From the NCBI RefSeq assembly GCF_022230955.1, contig NZ_JAKKFI010000064.1:29755-93754 (forward strand): DNA of 64,000 nt, in the 5' to 3' direction. The notes under the pieces are model-generated. The model saw nothing but the letters and a program-made list of their open reading frames with translations. It did no database searches and was not told the origin of the DNA. Origin of the DNA: Micromonospora cabrerizensis (lineage in GTDB: Bacteria; Actinomycetota; Actinomycetes; Mycobacteriales; Micromonosporaceae). Below are positions 26,478 to 34,922 of the stretch, piece after piece. A program made the position numbers and the translations under genes. Numbering within the stretch: the first letter of the stretch is position 1; each line of letters starts with the position of its first letter.

Positions 26478-26776
26478 GCGTGAGGGCTCGTCGTGCCGGG
26501 GTTCGGGGGCGCGGGGCACTTGTCGGGCACGGCGGATCGCCGCGCTGAGAGAGAGGTTGTGCCCCGCGCCGCCGCGGTCCGGGCGGTCCGAGCGCCCGGG
26601 GGTGAGCCCTGCTGTCGGGCCAGGTCACAGGCTCAAGGATGCGGCCGGCGTGGCCGCAGCGGCAACACAATTAGCCGCCGGCGGTGACATTCCCGGCGGG
26701 TATGTATTGACCGTCTTGATCGCCCGGGATCACACTTTGCCCACTCGCACGCGGAACCACCTCAGGGAGGTGTGCA
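26478..26776 (+). promoter_or_regulatory. 299-bp leader/promoter region of the permease cluster
   Basis: Gene-free. TTGACC at 26707-26712 and CACACT at 26731-26736 (18-nt spacer) form a weak sigma70-like promoter. Small dyads CCGCCGGCGG and GATCGCCCGGGATC near it could be operator sites. No riboswitch recognised. Confidence 0.35.
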
Positions 26777-28363
26777 GTGGCAACGACCCCCGTGCCGACC
26801 GCCGAGCAACCGATGGACGACGACGCCCGACGGCTCGCCGAACTCGGCTACAAACAGGAGCTGCGCCGCAAGTGGAGCGGCTTCTCCAACTTCGCCATCT
26901 CGTTCTCGATCATCTCGATCCTGGCCGGCTGTTTCACCACCTTCGGGCAGGCGTGGAACAACGGTGGACCGGTCGCCATCTCCTGGGGCTGGCCGCTGAT
27001 CTCCCTGTTCATCCTGATCATCGGTTTCTGCATGGCGGAGCTGGTGTCGGCGTACCCGACCGCGGGTGGGATCTACTGGTGGGCGGCCACCATGGGTCGC
27101 CCCGTGCACGGCTGGTTCACCGGCTGGCTGAACCTCATCGGTCTGGTGGCGGTCACCGCGTCGGTCGACTACGGCTGCGCCACGTTCCTCAACCTCACCC
27201 TGTCGGCGCTCTTCGACGGCTGGGCCGGGACGCTGCGCCAGGCGTTCTTCCTCTTCGTGATCATCCTGGTGCTGCACGGGCTGATCAACATCTTCGGGCA
27301 CCGGATCATCGACGTACTCCAGAATGTCTCGGTCTGGTGGCACGTGGCCGGCGCGGCCGTCGTGGTGGCCATCCTGGTCTTCGTGCCGGACAACCACCAG
27401 AGCTTCCAGTTCGTGTTCACCGAGCGGTTCAACAACTCCGGGTTCGGTGACGGCGACATCGGGGGGTTGACGTTCTGGTTCTACGTGCTGCCCCTGGGTT
27501 TCCTGCTCACCCAGTACACGATCACCGGCTTCGACGCCTGCGCGCACGTCTCGGAGGAGACCCGGGGCGCCTCGCAGGCCGCCGCGCGGGGGCTCTGGCA
27601 GTCGATCTTCTATTCCGCGGTCGGCGGCTGGATCCTGCTGCTGGCGTTCCTCTTCGCGGCCACCGACGTCGAGGCGGTCAACGCCGCGGGTGGGTTCTCC
27701 GGAGCCATCTTCGAGTCGGCGTTGACGCCGGTCTTCTTCAAGATCGTCATCATCATCTCCACCATCGGCCAGTTCTTCTGCGGGATGAGTTGCGTGACCT
27801 CGATGAGCCGCATGGCCTACGCGTTCAGCCGGGACCGGGCGGTACCCGGGTGGCGGCTCTGGTCGAAGGTCGACCGCAACGGCACCCCGGTCAACGCGAT
27901 CATCGGCGCCACCCTGGCCGGCCTGGTGCTGACCCTGCCGGCGCTCTACGAGAGCTCGGCCGGCATCCCGGTCGCCTTCTACGCGGTGGTCTCGGTGGCG
28001 GTGCTCGGGCTCTACCTGTCCTTCCTCATCCCGATCGCCCTGCGGCTGCGGATGGGCGACCGGTTCGTGCCGGGGCCGTGGACGCTCGGCCGCAAGTACA
28101 AGCTGCTCGGCTGGATCGCGGTGATCGAGATCGCCGTGATCGCGGTCTACTTCGTGCTGCCGATCGTGCCCGCCGGGGTGCCCGGCAACGACGGGTTCAC
28201 CTGGTCGGCCGTCAACTACGCGCCACTCGCCGTCGGCGGGGTGCTGCTGGTGGTCGCCGTCTGGTGGTACGCCTCGGCCCGCACCTGGTTCACCGGACCA
28301 GTCCGTACCGTCGAGGAGCCGGCCGCCAGGTCAGAGCCGGCGGCGGTCGACGGCGCCGATTGA
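26777..28363 (+). CDS. APC superfamily amino acid/amine permease
   Basis: 528 residues, about 12 membrane helices, cytosolic N-terminus. Family motifs: FSNFAISFSIISILAG, MAELVSAYPTAGGIYWWAATM and ITGFDACAHVSEETRGASQAAARG (the conserved loop of GABA/choline/amine permeases). Likely uptake of an amine or amino acid that feeds the gamma-glutamylation genes downstream. GTG 26777 has AGGGAGG at 26764-26770. The stop lies inside a stem-loop shared with the convergent gene. Confidence 0.92.
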   Translation: MATTPVPTAEQPMDDDARRLAELGYKQELRRKWSGFSNFAISFSIISILAGCFTTFGQAWNNGGPVAISWGWPLISLFILIIGFCMAELVSAYPTAGGIYWWAATMGRPVHGWFTGWLNLIGLVAVTASVDYGCATFLNLTLSALFDGWAGTLRQAFFLFVIILVLHGLINIFGHRIIDVLQNVSVWWHVAGAAVVVAILVFVPDNHQSFQFVFTERFNNSGFGDGDIGGLTFWFYVLPLGFLLTQYTITGFDACAHVSEETRGASQAAARGLWQSIFYSAVGGWILLLAFLFAATDVEAVNAAGGFSGAIFESALTPVFFKIVIIISTIGQFFCGMSCVTSMSRMAYAFSRDRAVPGWRLWSKVDRNGTPVNAIIGATLAGLVLTLPALYESSAGIPVAFYAVVSVAVLGLYLSFLIPIALRLRMGDRFVPGPWTLGRKYKLLGWIAVIEIAVIAVYFVLPIVPAGVPGNDGFTWSAVNYAPLAVGGVLLVVAVWWYASARTWFTGPVRTVEEPAARSEPAAVDGAD

Positions 28364-28389
28364 CCCGCGCCGGGCCCGGCGCGGGGTCA
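28361..28389. terminator. Bidirectional stem-loop covering both stop codons
   Basis: TGACCCGCGCCGGG / CCCGGCGCGGGGTCA, one bulge. The first TGA is the permease stop; the final TCA is the reverse-strand stop of the sugar dehydrogenase gene. Confidence 0.7.
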
Positions 28390-29523
28390 GGGCTGCGCGG
28401 ACCGGACTCCGACACGACCGGCGGGCGGCGGCTGCCGCTCGCCGGTCGTGAACCGGAGGATGCGGTCGTCCTGCGGCCTCGGCGTGCCGTTGCCGTCGCG
28501 GTTGCTGGTGGCCACCCAGAGAGAGCCGTCCGGGGCCACCTCGACGGTACGGAGCCGGCCGTAGGCGCCCACCAGCTCGGCGGACGGTGTGCCGACCGTC
28601 CCGGCGGGGCTGATCGGGACGGCCCACAGCCGGGCCCCGCGCAGCGCGGCGACGAACAGGGTGCCGCCGGCGAAGGCAGCACCACTCGGCGACGCCTGCA
28701 CCGGGGGCCAGACGACCACCGGGGCACGGAACCGGGGATCGGTGCTCGGGCCCTCCACGACCGGCCAGCCGTAGTTGCCGCCCGGGACGATGCGGTTCAC
28801 CTCGTCCCAGGTGGCCTGGCCGAACTCCGTGGCGAACAGGCGGCCCTGCGCGTCCCAGGCCAGACCCTGCACGTTGCGGTGGCCGTAGCTGAACACCGGC
28901 GAGCCGGGGAACGGGTTGCCCGCCGGGACACCACCGTTCGGCCGGATCCGCAGGATCTTGCCGTTGCGGCTGGCCAGGTTCTGCGCGTTGGCGGGGACAC
29001 CGGCGTCACCGACGCCGACGTAGAGCATCCCGTCGGGGCCGAAGGCGATCCGCCCGCCGTTGTGGATGGAGGCCCGCACGGGGCCACTGAAGATCACCTG
29101 CTGGCGTTGCGGCGCGTTCAGCCGGAACCGCGCGACCCGGATGTCGGACGCGGTCGTGAAGCAGACGTAGACCCACCGGTCCAGGCGGTACCGGGGCGAG
29201 ACGGCCAGGCCGAGCAGGCCCCCCTCGCCGCCGCCGACGACTCCCGCGATCCGGGCGACCTGCACCGTCGGCTGGCCGGGTCGGACCCGCAGCACGGTGC
29301 CCTGGTCGCGCTGGGCCACCAGGGCGCTGCCGTCGGGCAGGAAGCCGAGCCCCCAGGGCGCTTCGAGCCCGGTCGCGACGACCTCCGGCTGGGCGAGGTC
29401 GAACCCGCCGACGCCCACGGCGGCGACCGACCCGTCCCGCGGACGAACGCCCGCCTCGGCGCTCACCGCCGTGCCGAGCGCGATGGCGAGAGTGACGACG
29501 GCCAGGACTGCTCGAAGACGCAT
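28387..29523 (-). CDS. Secreted PQQ-dependent sugar dehydrogenase-like beta-propeller protein
   Basis: 378 residues. Signal peptide MRLRAVLAVVTLAIALGTAVSAEA. Mature part is a GSDH-type beta-propeller: LEAPWGLGFLPDGSALVAQRD, GEGGLLGLAVSPRY, HNGGRIAFGPDGMLYVGVGDAG, YGHRNVQGLAWD, EFGQATWDEVNRIVPGGNYGWP. Known members oxidise aldoses with PQQ; whether PQQ is made here is unknown. GAGGAG precedes ATG 29523. Antisense within the amine cluster, so it splits the permease from the ligase gene. Confidence 0.9.
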   Translation of the reverse strand: MRLRAVLAVVTLAIALGTAVSAEAGVRPRDGSVAAVGVGGFDLAQPEVVATGLEAPWGLGFLPDGSALVAQRDQGTVLRVRPGQPTVQVARIAGVVGGGEGGLLGLAVSPRYRLDRWVYVCFTTASDIRVARFRLNAPQRQQVIFSGPVRASIHNGGRIAFGPDGMLYVGVGDAGVPANAQNLASRNGKILRIRPNGGVPAGNPFPGSPVFSYGHRNVQGLAWDAQGRLFATEFGQATWDEVNRIVPGGNYGWPVVEGPSTDPRFRAPVVVWPPVQASPSGAAFAGGTLFVAALRGARLWAVPISPAGTVGTPSAELVGAYGRLRTVEVAPDGSLWVATSNRDGNGTPRPQDDRILRFTTGERQPPPAGRVGVRSAQP

Positions 29524-29614
29524 GACAACTCCTCGCGTGGTTTGCCGCCGACCACGCCGGGGGCATTGACGGTGATCCGGTTTGCCAGTAGACCTTGGTG
29601 ATGGAGGCCCGCTC

Positions 29615-30979
29615 ATGAGCAGAACGCCGTTGACGCTGGAAGAGTTGCGGGTCGCGGTCGAGGCCGGCGAGATCGACACCGTGGTGCTGGCCCTGGTCGA
29701 CATGCAGGGCCGCCTGCAGGGCAAGCGGTTCCACGCGCCCTTCTTCCTCGACCAGGTGGTGGCCAACGGCAGCGAGGGCTGCAACTACCTGCTCGCCGTG
29801 GACGTCGACATGAACACCGTCGACGGGTACGCGATGTCGAGCTGGGAGCGCGGCTACGGCGACTTCGCGATGGTGCCGGACTTCGGCACGTTGCGCCGCA
29901 CGCCCTGGCAACCCGGCTCCGCGATGCTGCTGGCCGACCTGACCTGGCTCGACGGTTCGGGCGACGTGGTCGCCTCGCCCCGGCAGATCCTGCGCCGGCA
30001 GCTCGACCGGCTGGCCGAGCACGGGCTGACCGCGTACGCGGGCACCGAGCTGGAGTTCGTGCTGTTCCGCGACTCGTACGAGGACGCCTGGCAGCGCGGC
30101 TACCGCGATCTCACCCCGGCCAACCAGTACAACGTCGACTACTCCCTGCTCGGCACCGCCCGGGTGGAGCCGCTGCTGCGCCGGATCCGCACCGAGATGG
30201 CCGCTGCCGGGCTCACCCCGGAGAGCGCCAAGGGCGAGTGCAACCTCGGCCAGCACGAGATCGCCTTCCGCTACGACGAGGCGGTCGCCTGCGCCGACCA
30301 CCACGTGATCTACAAGAACGGCGCCAAGGAGATCGCCGCCCAGGAGGGCATGTCGATCACCTTCATGGCCAAGCCGAACGAGCGGGAGGGCAACTCCTGC
30401 CACATCCACTTCTCGCTGCGGGACAGCAGCGGTGGCTCGGCGATGCTCGGCGACGGGCCGGCGCACCTGTCACCGACCGGGCAGCGGGTGCTCGCCGGGC
30501 TGCTGGCAACCATGCGGGAGTTCAGCCTGCTCTTCGCCCCGAACATCAACTCCTACAAGCGCTACCAGCCCGGGTCGTTCGCCCCGACGGCGCTGCGCTG
30601 GGGAGTGGACAACCGCACGTGCGCGCTGCGGGTGGTCGGGCACGGGCAGGGTATGCGGGTGGAGAACCGGGTGCCCGGCGCCGACGTCAACCCGTACCTG
30701 GCCATCGCCGGGCTGGTCGCCGGCGCGCTGCACGGCATCGACCGTGAGCTGGAGCTGGGCGACGAGTGCACCGGCAACGCGTACGACGACCCGGAGGCCG
30801 AGCGGGTCCCCGGCACGCTGCGCGACGCCCTGGCCCTCTGGGAGGGCTCCACGGTTGCCCGCGAGGCGTTCGGCGACGAGGTGGTGGCCCACTACGCCAA
30901 CCAGGCGAGGGTGGAGCTGGCGGCCTTCGACGCGGCCGTGACGGACTGGGAGCTGACCCGTGGCTTCGAACGCCTGTAA
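29615..30979 (+). CDS. Glutamine synthetase-like gamma-glutamyl ligase (GlnA3/GlnA4/PuuA type)
   Basis: 454 residues. GS catalytic features: AGTELEFVLF, GECNLGQHEIAFRY, ADHHVIYKNGAKEIAAQEG, MAKPNEREGNSCHIHFSL, ALRWGVDNRTCALRV and RVPGADVNPYLAIAG. The N-terminal LALVDMQGRLQGKR and DVDMNT replace the ammonium-site features of true GlnA; no adenylylation-site tyrosine loop is seen. Known relatives gamma-glutamylate polyamines (GlnA3, PuuA) or ethanolamine (Streptomyces GlnA4). Neighbouring permease, ALDH, SDR and hydrolase support such a catabolic role over nitrogen assimilation. GGAGG at 29603-29607 sets ATG 29615. Confidence 0.92.
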   Translation: MSRTPLTLEELRVAVEAGEIDTVVLALVDMQGRLQGKRFHAPFFLDQVVANGSEGCNYLLAVDVDMNTVDGYAMSSWERGYGDFAMVPDFGTLRRTPWQPGSAMLLADLTWLDGSGDVVASPRQILRRQLDRLAEHGLTAYAGTELEFVLFRDSYEDAWQRGYRDLTPANQYNVDYSLLGTARVEPLLRRIRTEMAAAGLTPESAKGECNLGQHEIAFRYDEAVACADHHVIYKNGAKEIAAQEGMSITFMAKPNEREGNSCHIHFSLRDSSGGSAMLGDGPAHLSPTGQRVLAGLLATMREFSLLFAPNINSYKRYQPGSFAPTALRWGVDNRTCALRVVGHGQGMRVENRVPGADVNPYLAIAGLVAGALHGIDRELELGDECTGNAYDDPEAERVPGTLRDALALWEGSTVAREAFGDEVVAHYANQARVELAAFDAAVTDWELTRGFERL

Positions 30980-31030
30980 CGCACCCCACCCCGCCCCCGC
31001 CCCCGCGCCCCGCCCCGCCCCCGGCCGCGT

Positions 31031-31101
31031 CGATCATGGACTTGTGGTGCCGGGAGTGCGGCAGATTGCGGCTTTGGTGGGGCACCACAAGTCCATGATC
31101 G
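31031..31101. repeat. Long palindrome with perfect 21-bp arms
   Basis: CGATCATGGACTTGTGGTGC(C) at 31031-31051 and its exact complement at 31081-31101 enclose 29 nt. Between the ligase and aldehyde dehydrogenase genes, preceded by a C-rich tract (30980-31020). It may terminate or process the transcript within the cluster. Confidence 0.75.
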
Positions 31102-31123
31102 GCAATGAGGGGCGGGTGGGGGT

Positions 31124-32479
31124 GTGACTCTGGTTGTGGATCCGGCCACCGGGGTGGGGTTTCGGGACGTGGCCGGGGCCTCGGTGGCGGAGGTGGACGG
31201 GGCGATCTCGCGGGCCGCCACCGCGTTCGAGGCCTGGCGCAGGGTGGCTCCCGGGGACCGGGCGCGCCTGCTGCGACGGTTCGCCGCCGTGATCGACGCG
31301 CACCTGGACGAGCTGGCCGCGCTGGAGGTCCGCAACTCCGGCCACACCATCGGCAACGCCCGGTGGGAGGCCGGCAACGTACGGGACGTCCTGGACTACT
31401 ACGCCGGGGCGCCCGAGCGGTTGACCGGGCGGCAGATCCCGGTGCCGGGCGGGCTGGACGTCACCTTCCACGAGCCGCTCGGCGTGGTCGGCGTGATCGT
31501 TCCCTGGAACTTCCCGATGCCGATCGCCGCCTGGGGGTTCGTCCCGGCTCTCGCCGCCGGCAACACCGTGGTGCTCAAACCCGCCGAGTTGACCCCGCTG
31601 ACCGCGCTGCGGCTGGCCGAGCTGGCCCGTGAGGCGGGCCTGCCCGACGACGTGTTCACCGTCGTACCGGGCGAGGGTGCGGTGGTGGGGGAGCGGTTCG
31701 TCAGCCACCCGGCGGTCCGCAAGATCTGCTTCACCGGCTCCACCGAGGTCGGCACCCGGATCATGGCCGGCTGCGCGGCGCAGGTGAAGCGACTCACCCT
31801 GGAGTTGGGCGGCAAGAGCGCGAACATCGTGTTCGCCGACGCCGACCTGGAGCGCGCCGCCGCGACCGCGCCGGGCGCGGTCTTCGACAACGCCGGCCAG
31901 GACTGCTGCGCACGGTCGCGGATCCTGGTCCAACGCCCGGTGTACGACCGCTTCCTCGCGCTGCTCGAACCAGCGGTACGCGCGGTGCGGGTGGAGGACC
32001 CGTCCCGGGACACCGCCGAGATGGGCCCGCTGATCTCCGCGGCCCAGCGCGACCGGGTCGCCGGCTACCTGACCGGCGCAGACGTCGCCTTCGCCGGCTC
32101 CTGCCCCGACGGCCCCGGGTTCTGGCACGCGCCCACCGTGCTGCTGGCCGAATCGCCGGCCGACCGGCACTGGCGGGAGGAGATCTTCGGCCCGGTGGTC
32201 TCGGTGCTGCCGTTCGACGACGAGGCCGACGCGGTCCGGCTCGCCAACGACACCGAGTACGGCCTCTCCGGCTCGATCTGGACCCGGGACGTGGGTCGGG
32301 CCCTCCGCCTGGCCCGCGCCGTCGAGGCGGGCAACCTCAGCGTCAACTCGCACTCCTCGGTGCGCTACTGGACCCCGTTCGGCGGGATGAAGCGTTCCGG
32401 GCTCGGCCGTGAGCTGGGCCCGGACGCGCTGCACTCCTTCACCGACGTCAAGAACGTGTTCATCGCGACAGAGGAGTGA
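31124..32479 (+). CDS. NAD(P)-dependent aldehyde dehydrogenase
   Basis: 451 residues. PWNFPMPIAAWGFVPALAAGNTVVLKPAELTP (cofactor Lys), FTGSTEVG, catalytic Glu in LELGGKSANIV, catalytic Cys in GQDCCARSR, EEIFGPVVSVLPF and the C-terminal PFGGMKRSGLGRE. Probably oxidises the aldehyde formed from the gamma-glutamylated amine or amino alcohol (PuuC-like step). GTG 31124 has a G-rich site. Slightly shorter than the usual ~480 residues at the N-terminus. Its stop is 5 nt before the preferred SDR start. Confidence 0.93.
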   Translation: MTLVVDPATGVGFRDVAGASVAEVDGAISRAATAFEAWRRVAPGDRARLLRRFAAVIDAHLDELAALEVRNSGHTIGNARWEAGNVRDVLDYYAGAPERLTGRQIPVPGGLDVTFHEPLGVVGVIVPWNFPMPIAAWGFVPALAAGNTVVLKPAELTPLTALRLAELAREAGLPDDVFTVVPGEGAVVGERFVSHPAVRKICFTGSTEVGTRIMAGCAAQVKRLTLELGGKSANIVFADADLERAAATAPGAVFDNAGQDCCARSRILVQRPVYDRFLALLEPAVRAVRVEDPSRDTAEMGPLISAAQRDRVAGYLTGADVAFAGSCPDGPGFWHAPTVLLAESPADRHWREEIFGPVVSVLPFDDEADAVRLANDTEYGLSGSIWTRDVGRALRLARAVEAGNLSVNSHSSVRYWTPFGGMKRSGLGRELGPDALHSFTDVKNVFIATEE

Positions 32480-32484
32480 CGCCA

Positions 32485-33252
32485 GTGCAGGGTCGATTGC
32501 AGGACCGGGTGGCCGTGGTCACCGGAGCGGGCAGCGGCATCGGGTTGGCCACCGTCCGGCGGTTCGCCGCCGAGGGGGCCCGGGTGGTCTGCGTGGACAT
32601 CGACGTGGCGGCCGGCGAGAAGGCAGCCGAGGAGTGCGGCGGCGAGTTCGTCCGCACCGACGTGGCCGACGAGTCGGCGGTACGCGACCTGTTCGACGGG
32701 GTGGTCGAGCGGCACGGCCGGGTGGACGTCGCGTTCAACAACGCCGGCATCTCGCCACCGGACGACGACTCCATCCTGGACACCGGCCTCGACGCGTGGG
32801 AGCGGGTGCTGCGGGTCAACACCACCAGCGTCTACCTCTGCTGCAAGTACGCCATTCCGCACATGCGCCGCCAGGGCAAGGGGTCGATCATCAACACCGC
32901 CTCGTTCGTGGCGCTGATGGGCGCGGCGACGTCGCAGATCGCCTACACCGCGAGCAAGGGTGGCGTGCTGGCGATGACCCGGGAGTTGGGTGTGCAGTTC
33001 GCCCGTGAGGGCATCCGGGTCAACGCGCTCTGTCCCGGCCCGGTGGCCACCCCGTTGTTGCTGGAGTTGTTCGCCGCCGACCCGGAGCGGGCCGCCCGCC
33101 GGCTGGTGCACGTGCCGATGGGCCGCTTCGGGCAACCCGAGGAGATCGCGGCCGCGGTGGCGTTCCTGGCCAGCGACGACGCCTCGTTCATGACCGCCGC
33201 GCAGTTCGTGGTCGACGGCGGCATCACGGGCGCCTACGTCACTCCCCTGTGA
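32485..33252 (+). CDS. Short-chain dehydrogenase/reductase (glucose 1-dehydrogenase/FabG class)
   Basis: 255 residues. Classical SDR: TGAGSGIG cofactor loop, NNAG, catalytic Ser in INTASFVALMG, YTASKGG (Tyr and Lys), and CPGPVATPLL. Probably NAD(H)-dependent: VDIDVAAGEK acidic after beta-2. In this cluster it could oxidise an alcohol such as gamma-glutamyl-ethanolamide to the aldehyde used by the preceding ALDH (inference). GAGGAG at 32471-32476 favours GTG 32485; GTG 32476 overlaps the ALDH stop as GTGA and adds three residues. The stop forms the first bases of the 59-bp repeat array. Confidence 0.93.
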   Translation: MQGRLQDRVAVVTGAGSGIGLATVRRFAAEGARVVCVDIDVAAGEKAAEECGGEFVRTDVADESAVRDLFDGVVERHGRVDVAFNNAGISPPDDDSILDTGLDAWERVLRVNTTSVYLCCKYAIPHMRRQGKGSIINTASFVALMGAATSQIAYTASKGGVLAMTRELGVQFAREGIRVNALCPGPVATPLLLELFAADPERAARRLVHVPMGRFGQPEEIAAAVAFLASDDASFMTAAQFVVDGGITGAYVTPL

Positions 33253-33425
33253 GCGCGAGGAGTGAGCCGGTCTTGCGAGCCCCGCAGTCGCGAACGACGC
33301 CAGCCCTGTGAGCGCGAGGAGTGAGCCGGTCTTGCGAGCCCCGCAGTCGCGAACGACGCCGGCCCTGTAAGCGCGAGGAGTGAGCCGGTCTTGCGAGCCC
33401 CGCAGTCGCGAACGACGCCAGCCCC
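33249..33425. repeat. 59-bp tandem repeat, three copies
   Basis: Units start GTGAGCGCGAGGAGTGAGCC at 33249, 33308 and 33367 (GTAAG in the third) and contain TTGCGAGCCCCGCAGTCGCG. The first TGA is the SDR stop codon; the next in-register GTG, at 33426, is the start codon of the following gene. The same unit occurs at 39868 (diverged) and, inverted, at 41363-41562. Confidence 0.9.
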
Positions 33426-34217
33426 GTGAGGCCGCTGATCGGGATCAGCGCGTACGTCGAGCCGGCCGACTGGGCGGTCTGGAGAGGGGTGCCGGCCGTG
33501 TTGGTGCCGGCGGCGTACGCGCGGGCGGTGACGGCGGCGGGTGGTCGGGCGGTGGTGCTGCCGCCGGACGACGTGGACGGTGAGGTGGTGGCCGTCCTGG
33601 ACGGGTTGCTGCTGGCCGGTGGCGCCGATGTGGGTCCGGGGCGGTACGGCCAGCGACCGGATCCGCGTACCGAGGACCGGCCGGACCGGGACGCCGGTGA
33701 GTTGACCCTGCTGGCCGCCGCGCTCGCCGCCGAGCTGCCGGTGTTGGGGGTGTGCCGGGGGATGCAACTGCTGGCCGTGGCCTACGGCGGGGCACTGCAC
33801 CAGCATCTGCCCGATGTGGTCGGTCACGAGGCACACCGCCCGGCGCCCGGTGTCTATGGCAGCCATCGGGTGCGGTTTGCGCCGGGCAGCCTGGCGGCGA
33901 CGGTGCTGGCCGGGGTGGACCGGGTCAACTCGTACCACCACCAGGCGGTCGCCGACCCGGGCCGTTTGTCGGTGACGGGTTGGGCGGAGGACGGCGTGGC
34001 CGAGGCGGTGGAGGACCCGGCCCGGCCGTTCGTGCTGGGCGTGCAGTGGCACCCGGAGAACGAGCCGGATCCTCGTCCGATCACCGCACTGGTCGGGGCC
34101 GCCGGCCAGCGGCGTCACGGCGGGTGTGACGTACATCGCCCCGACGCCCTGGTGCCGCCGGTGGGAGGATCGGCGCATGGGCAAGGTCTATCCGGAGATC
34201 GACGCTCGACTGCGTGA
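33426..34217 (+). CDS. Gamma-glutamyl-gamma-aminobutyrate hydrolase family protein (class I amidotransferase fold, C26)
   Basis: 263 residues. Peptidase C26 features: LIGISAYVEPADWAVW, LLLAGGADVGPGRYG, DRDAGELTLL, nucleophile Cys in LGVCRGMQLLAVAYGGALHQ, NSYHHQAV, and catalytic His/Glu in GVQWHPENE. In the Puu pathway this enzyme frees glutamate from the gamma-glutamyl product, closing the cycle started by the ligase at 29615. GTG 33426 is set by the repeat register; GAGGAG lies within the repeat but not at ideal spacing. The 3' end runs 41 nt into the next gene with non-conserved residues, as if the original stop had been lost. Confidence 0.9.
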   Translation: MRPLIGISAYVEPADWAVWRGVPAVLVPAAYARAVTAAGGRAVVLPPDDVDGEVVAVLDGLLLAGGADVGPGRYGQRPDPRTEDRPDRDAGELTLLAAALAAELPVLGVCRGMQLLAVAYGGALHQHLPDVVGHEAHRPAPGVYGSHRVRFAPGSLAATVLAGVDRVNSYHHQAVADPGRLSVTGWAEDGVAEAVEDPARPFVLGVQWHPENEPDPRPITALVGAAGQRRHGGCDVHRPDALVPPVGGSAHGQGLSGDRRSTA

Positions 34218-34728
34218 CTTCATCGCGGCCCAGTCGGTCTTCTTCGTGGCCACCGCGCCGTCGGGTGCGGAGGGTCACGTCAACGTCTCGCCGAAGGGTA
34301 TGCGGGGCACGTTCGTGATTCTCGGGGCGCACCGGGTGGCCTACCTCGACTACCACGGCAGCGGGGCGGAGACCATTGCCCACCTGCGGGACAACGGCCG
34401 GATCACGCTGATGTTCTGTGCGTTCGACGGGCCGCCGAAGATCGTCCGGTTGCACGGCCGGGGGAGCAGCGTCTCCGTGACCGAGGACGCCTTCGCCGAC
34501 CGGCTCGCCGAGTTTCCCGCACCACCGGACGTGCACGCCGTCCGGGCGGTGATCACGGTCGAGGTGGAGCGGGTCAGCGATTCCTGCGGCTACGCGGTGC
34601 CATTGATGGACTTCCGCGCCGAACGCGATCTGTTACTCACCTCACACTCCCGCCGCACGGCCGACGACCTGGTGGCCTACCGGGCCACCAAGAACGCGGC
34701 GAGCATCGACGGGCTGCCTGTCTTCTGA
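34177..34728 (+). CDS. Pyridoxamine 5'-phosphate oxidase family flavin-binding protein
   Basis: 183 residues with a PNPOx-like split barrel: FIAAQSVFFVATAPSGAEGHVNVSPKG, AYLDYHGSGAETIAHLRDNGRITLMFCAFDGPPKIVRLHGRG. This subfamily binds FMN or F420; substrate unknown. GGGAGG at 34162-34167 sets ATG 34177. Overlaps the preceding hydrolase reading frame by 41 nt. Confidence 0.88.
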   Translation: MGKVYPEIDARLRDFIAAQSVFFVATAPSGAEGHVNVSPKGMRGTFVILGAHRVAYLDYHGSGAETIAHLRDNGRITLMFCAFDGPPKIVRLHGRGSSVSVTEDAFADRLAEFPAPPDVHAVRAVITVEVERVSDSCGYAVPLMDFRAERDLLLTSHSRRTADDLVAYRATKNAASIDGLPVF

Positions 34729-34922
34729 CGTGCCGGGGCGCTCCGGCGGCCGCCGTCCGACGCCTCCCCGGGCTCGCGGTGTCCGGTGCCCGACCGCTCA
34801 GGCGAAGGTAAACAGCGTCCGCCTGTCGTGATGCGTTACGTTGCTGGTCCGCTTGGGTACAAGTCGAGGCACGGCGGGTGAAGATCAACGGCCGAGGGGT
34901 ACGGCCGGAGCGGGGAGGCTGC

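Noticed and set aside
26478..26776. Riboswitch upstream of the permease
   Set aside because: Only small local dyads are seen; no known consensus could be matched.
33249..33425. Possible CRISPR array
   Set aside because: The 59-bp units are directly abutting with no variable spacers.
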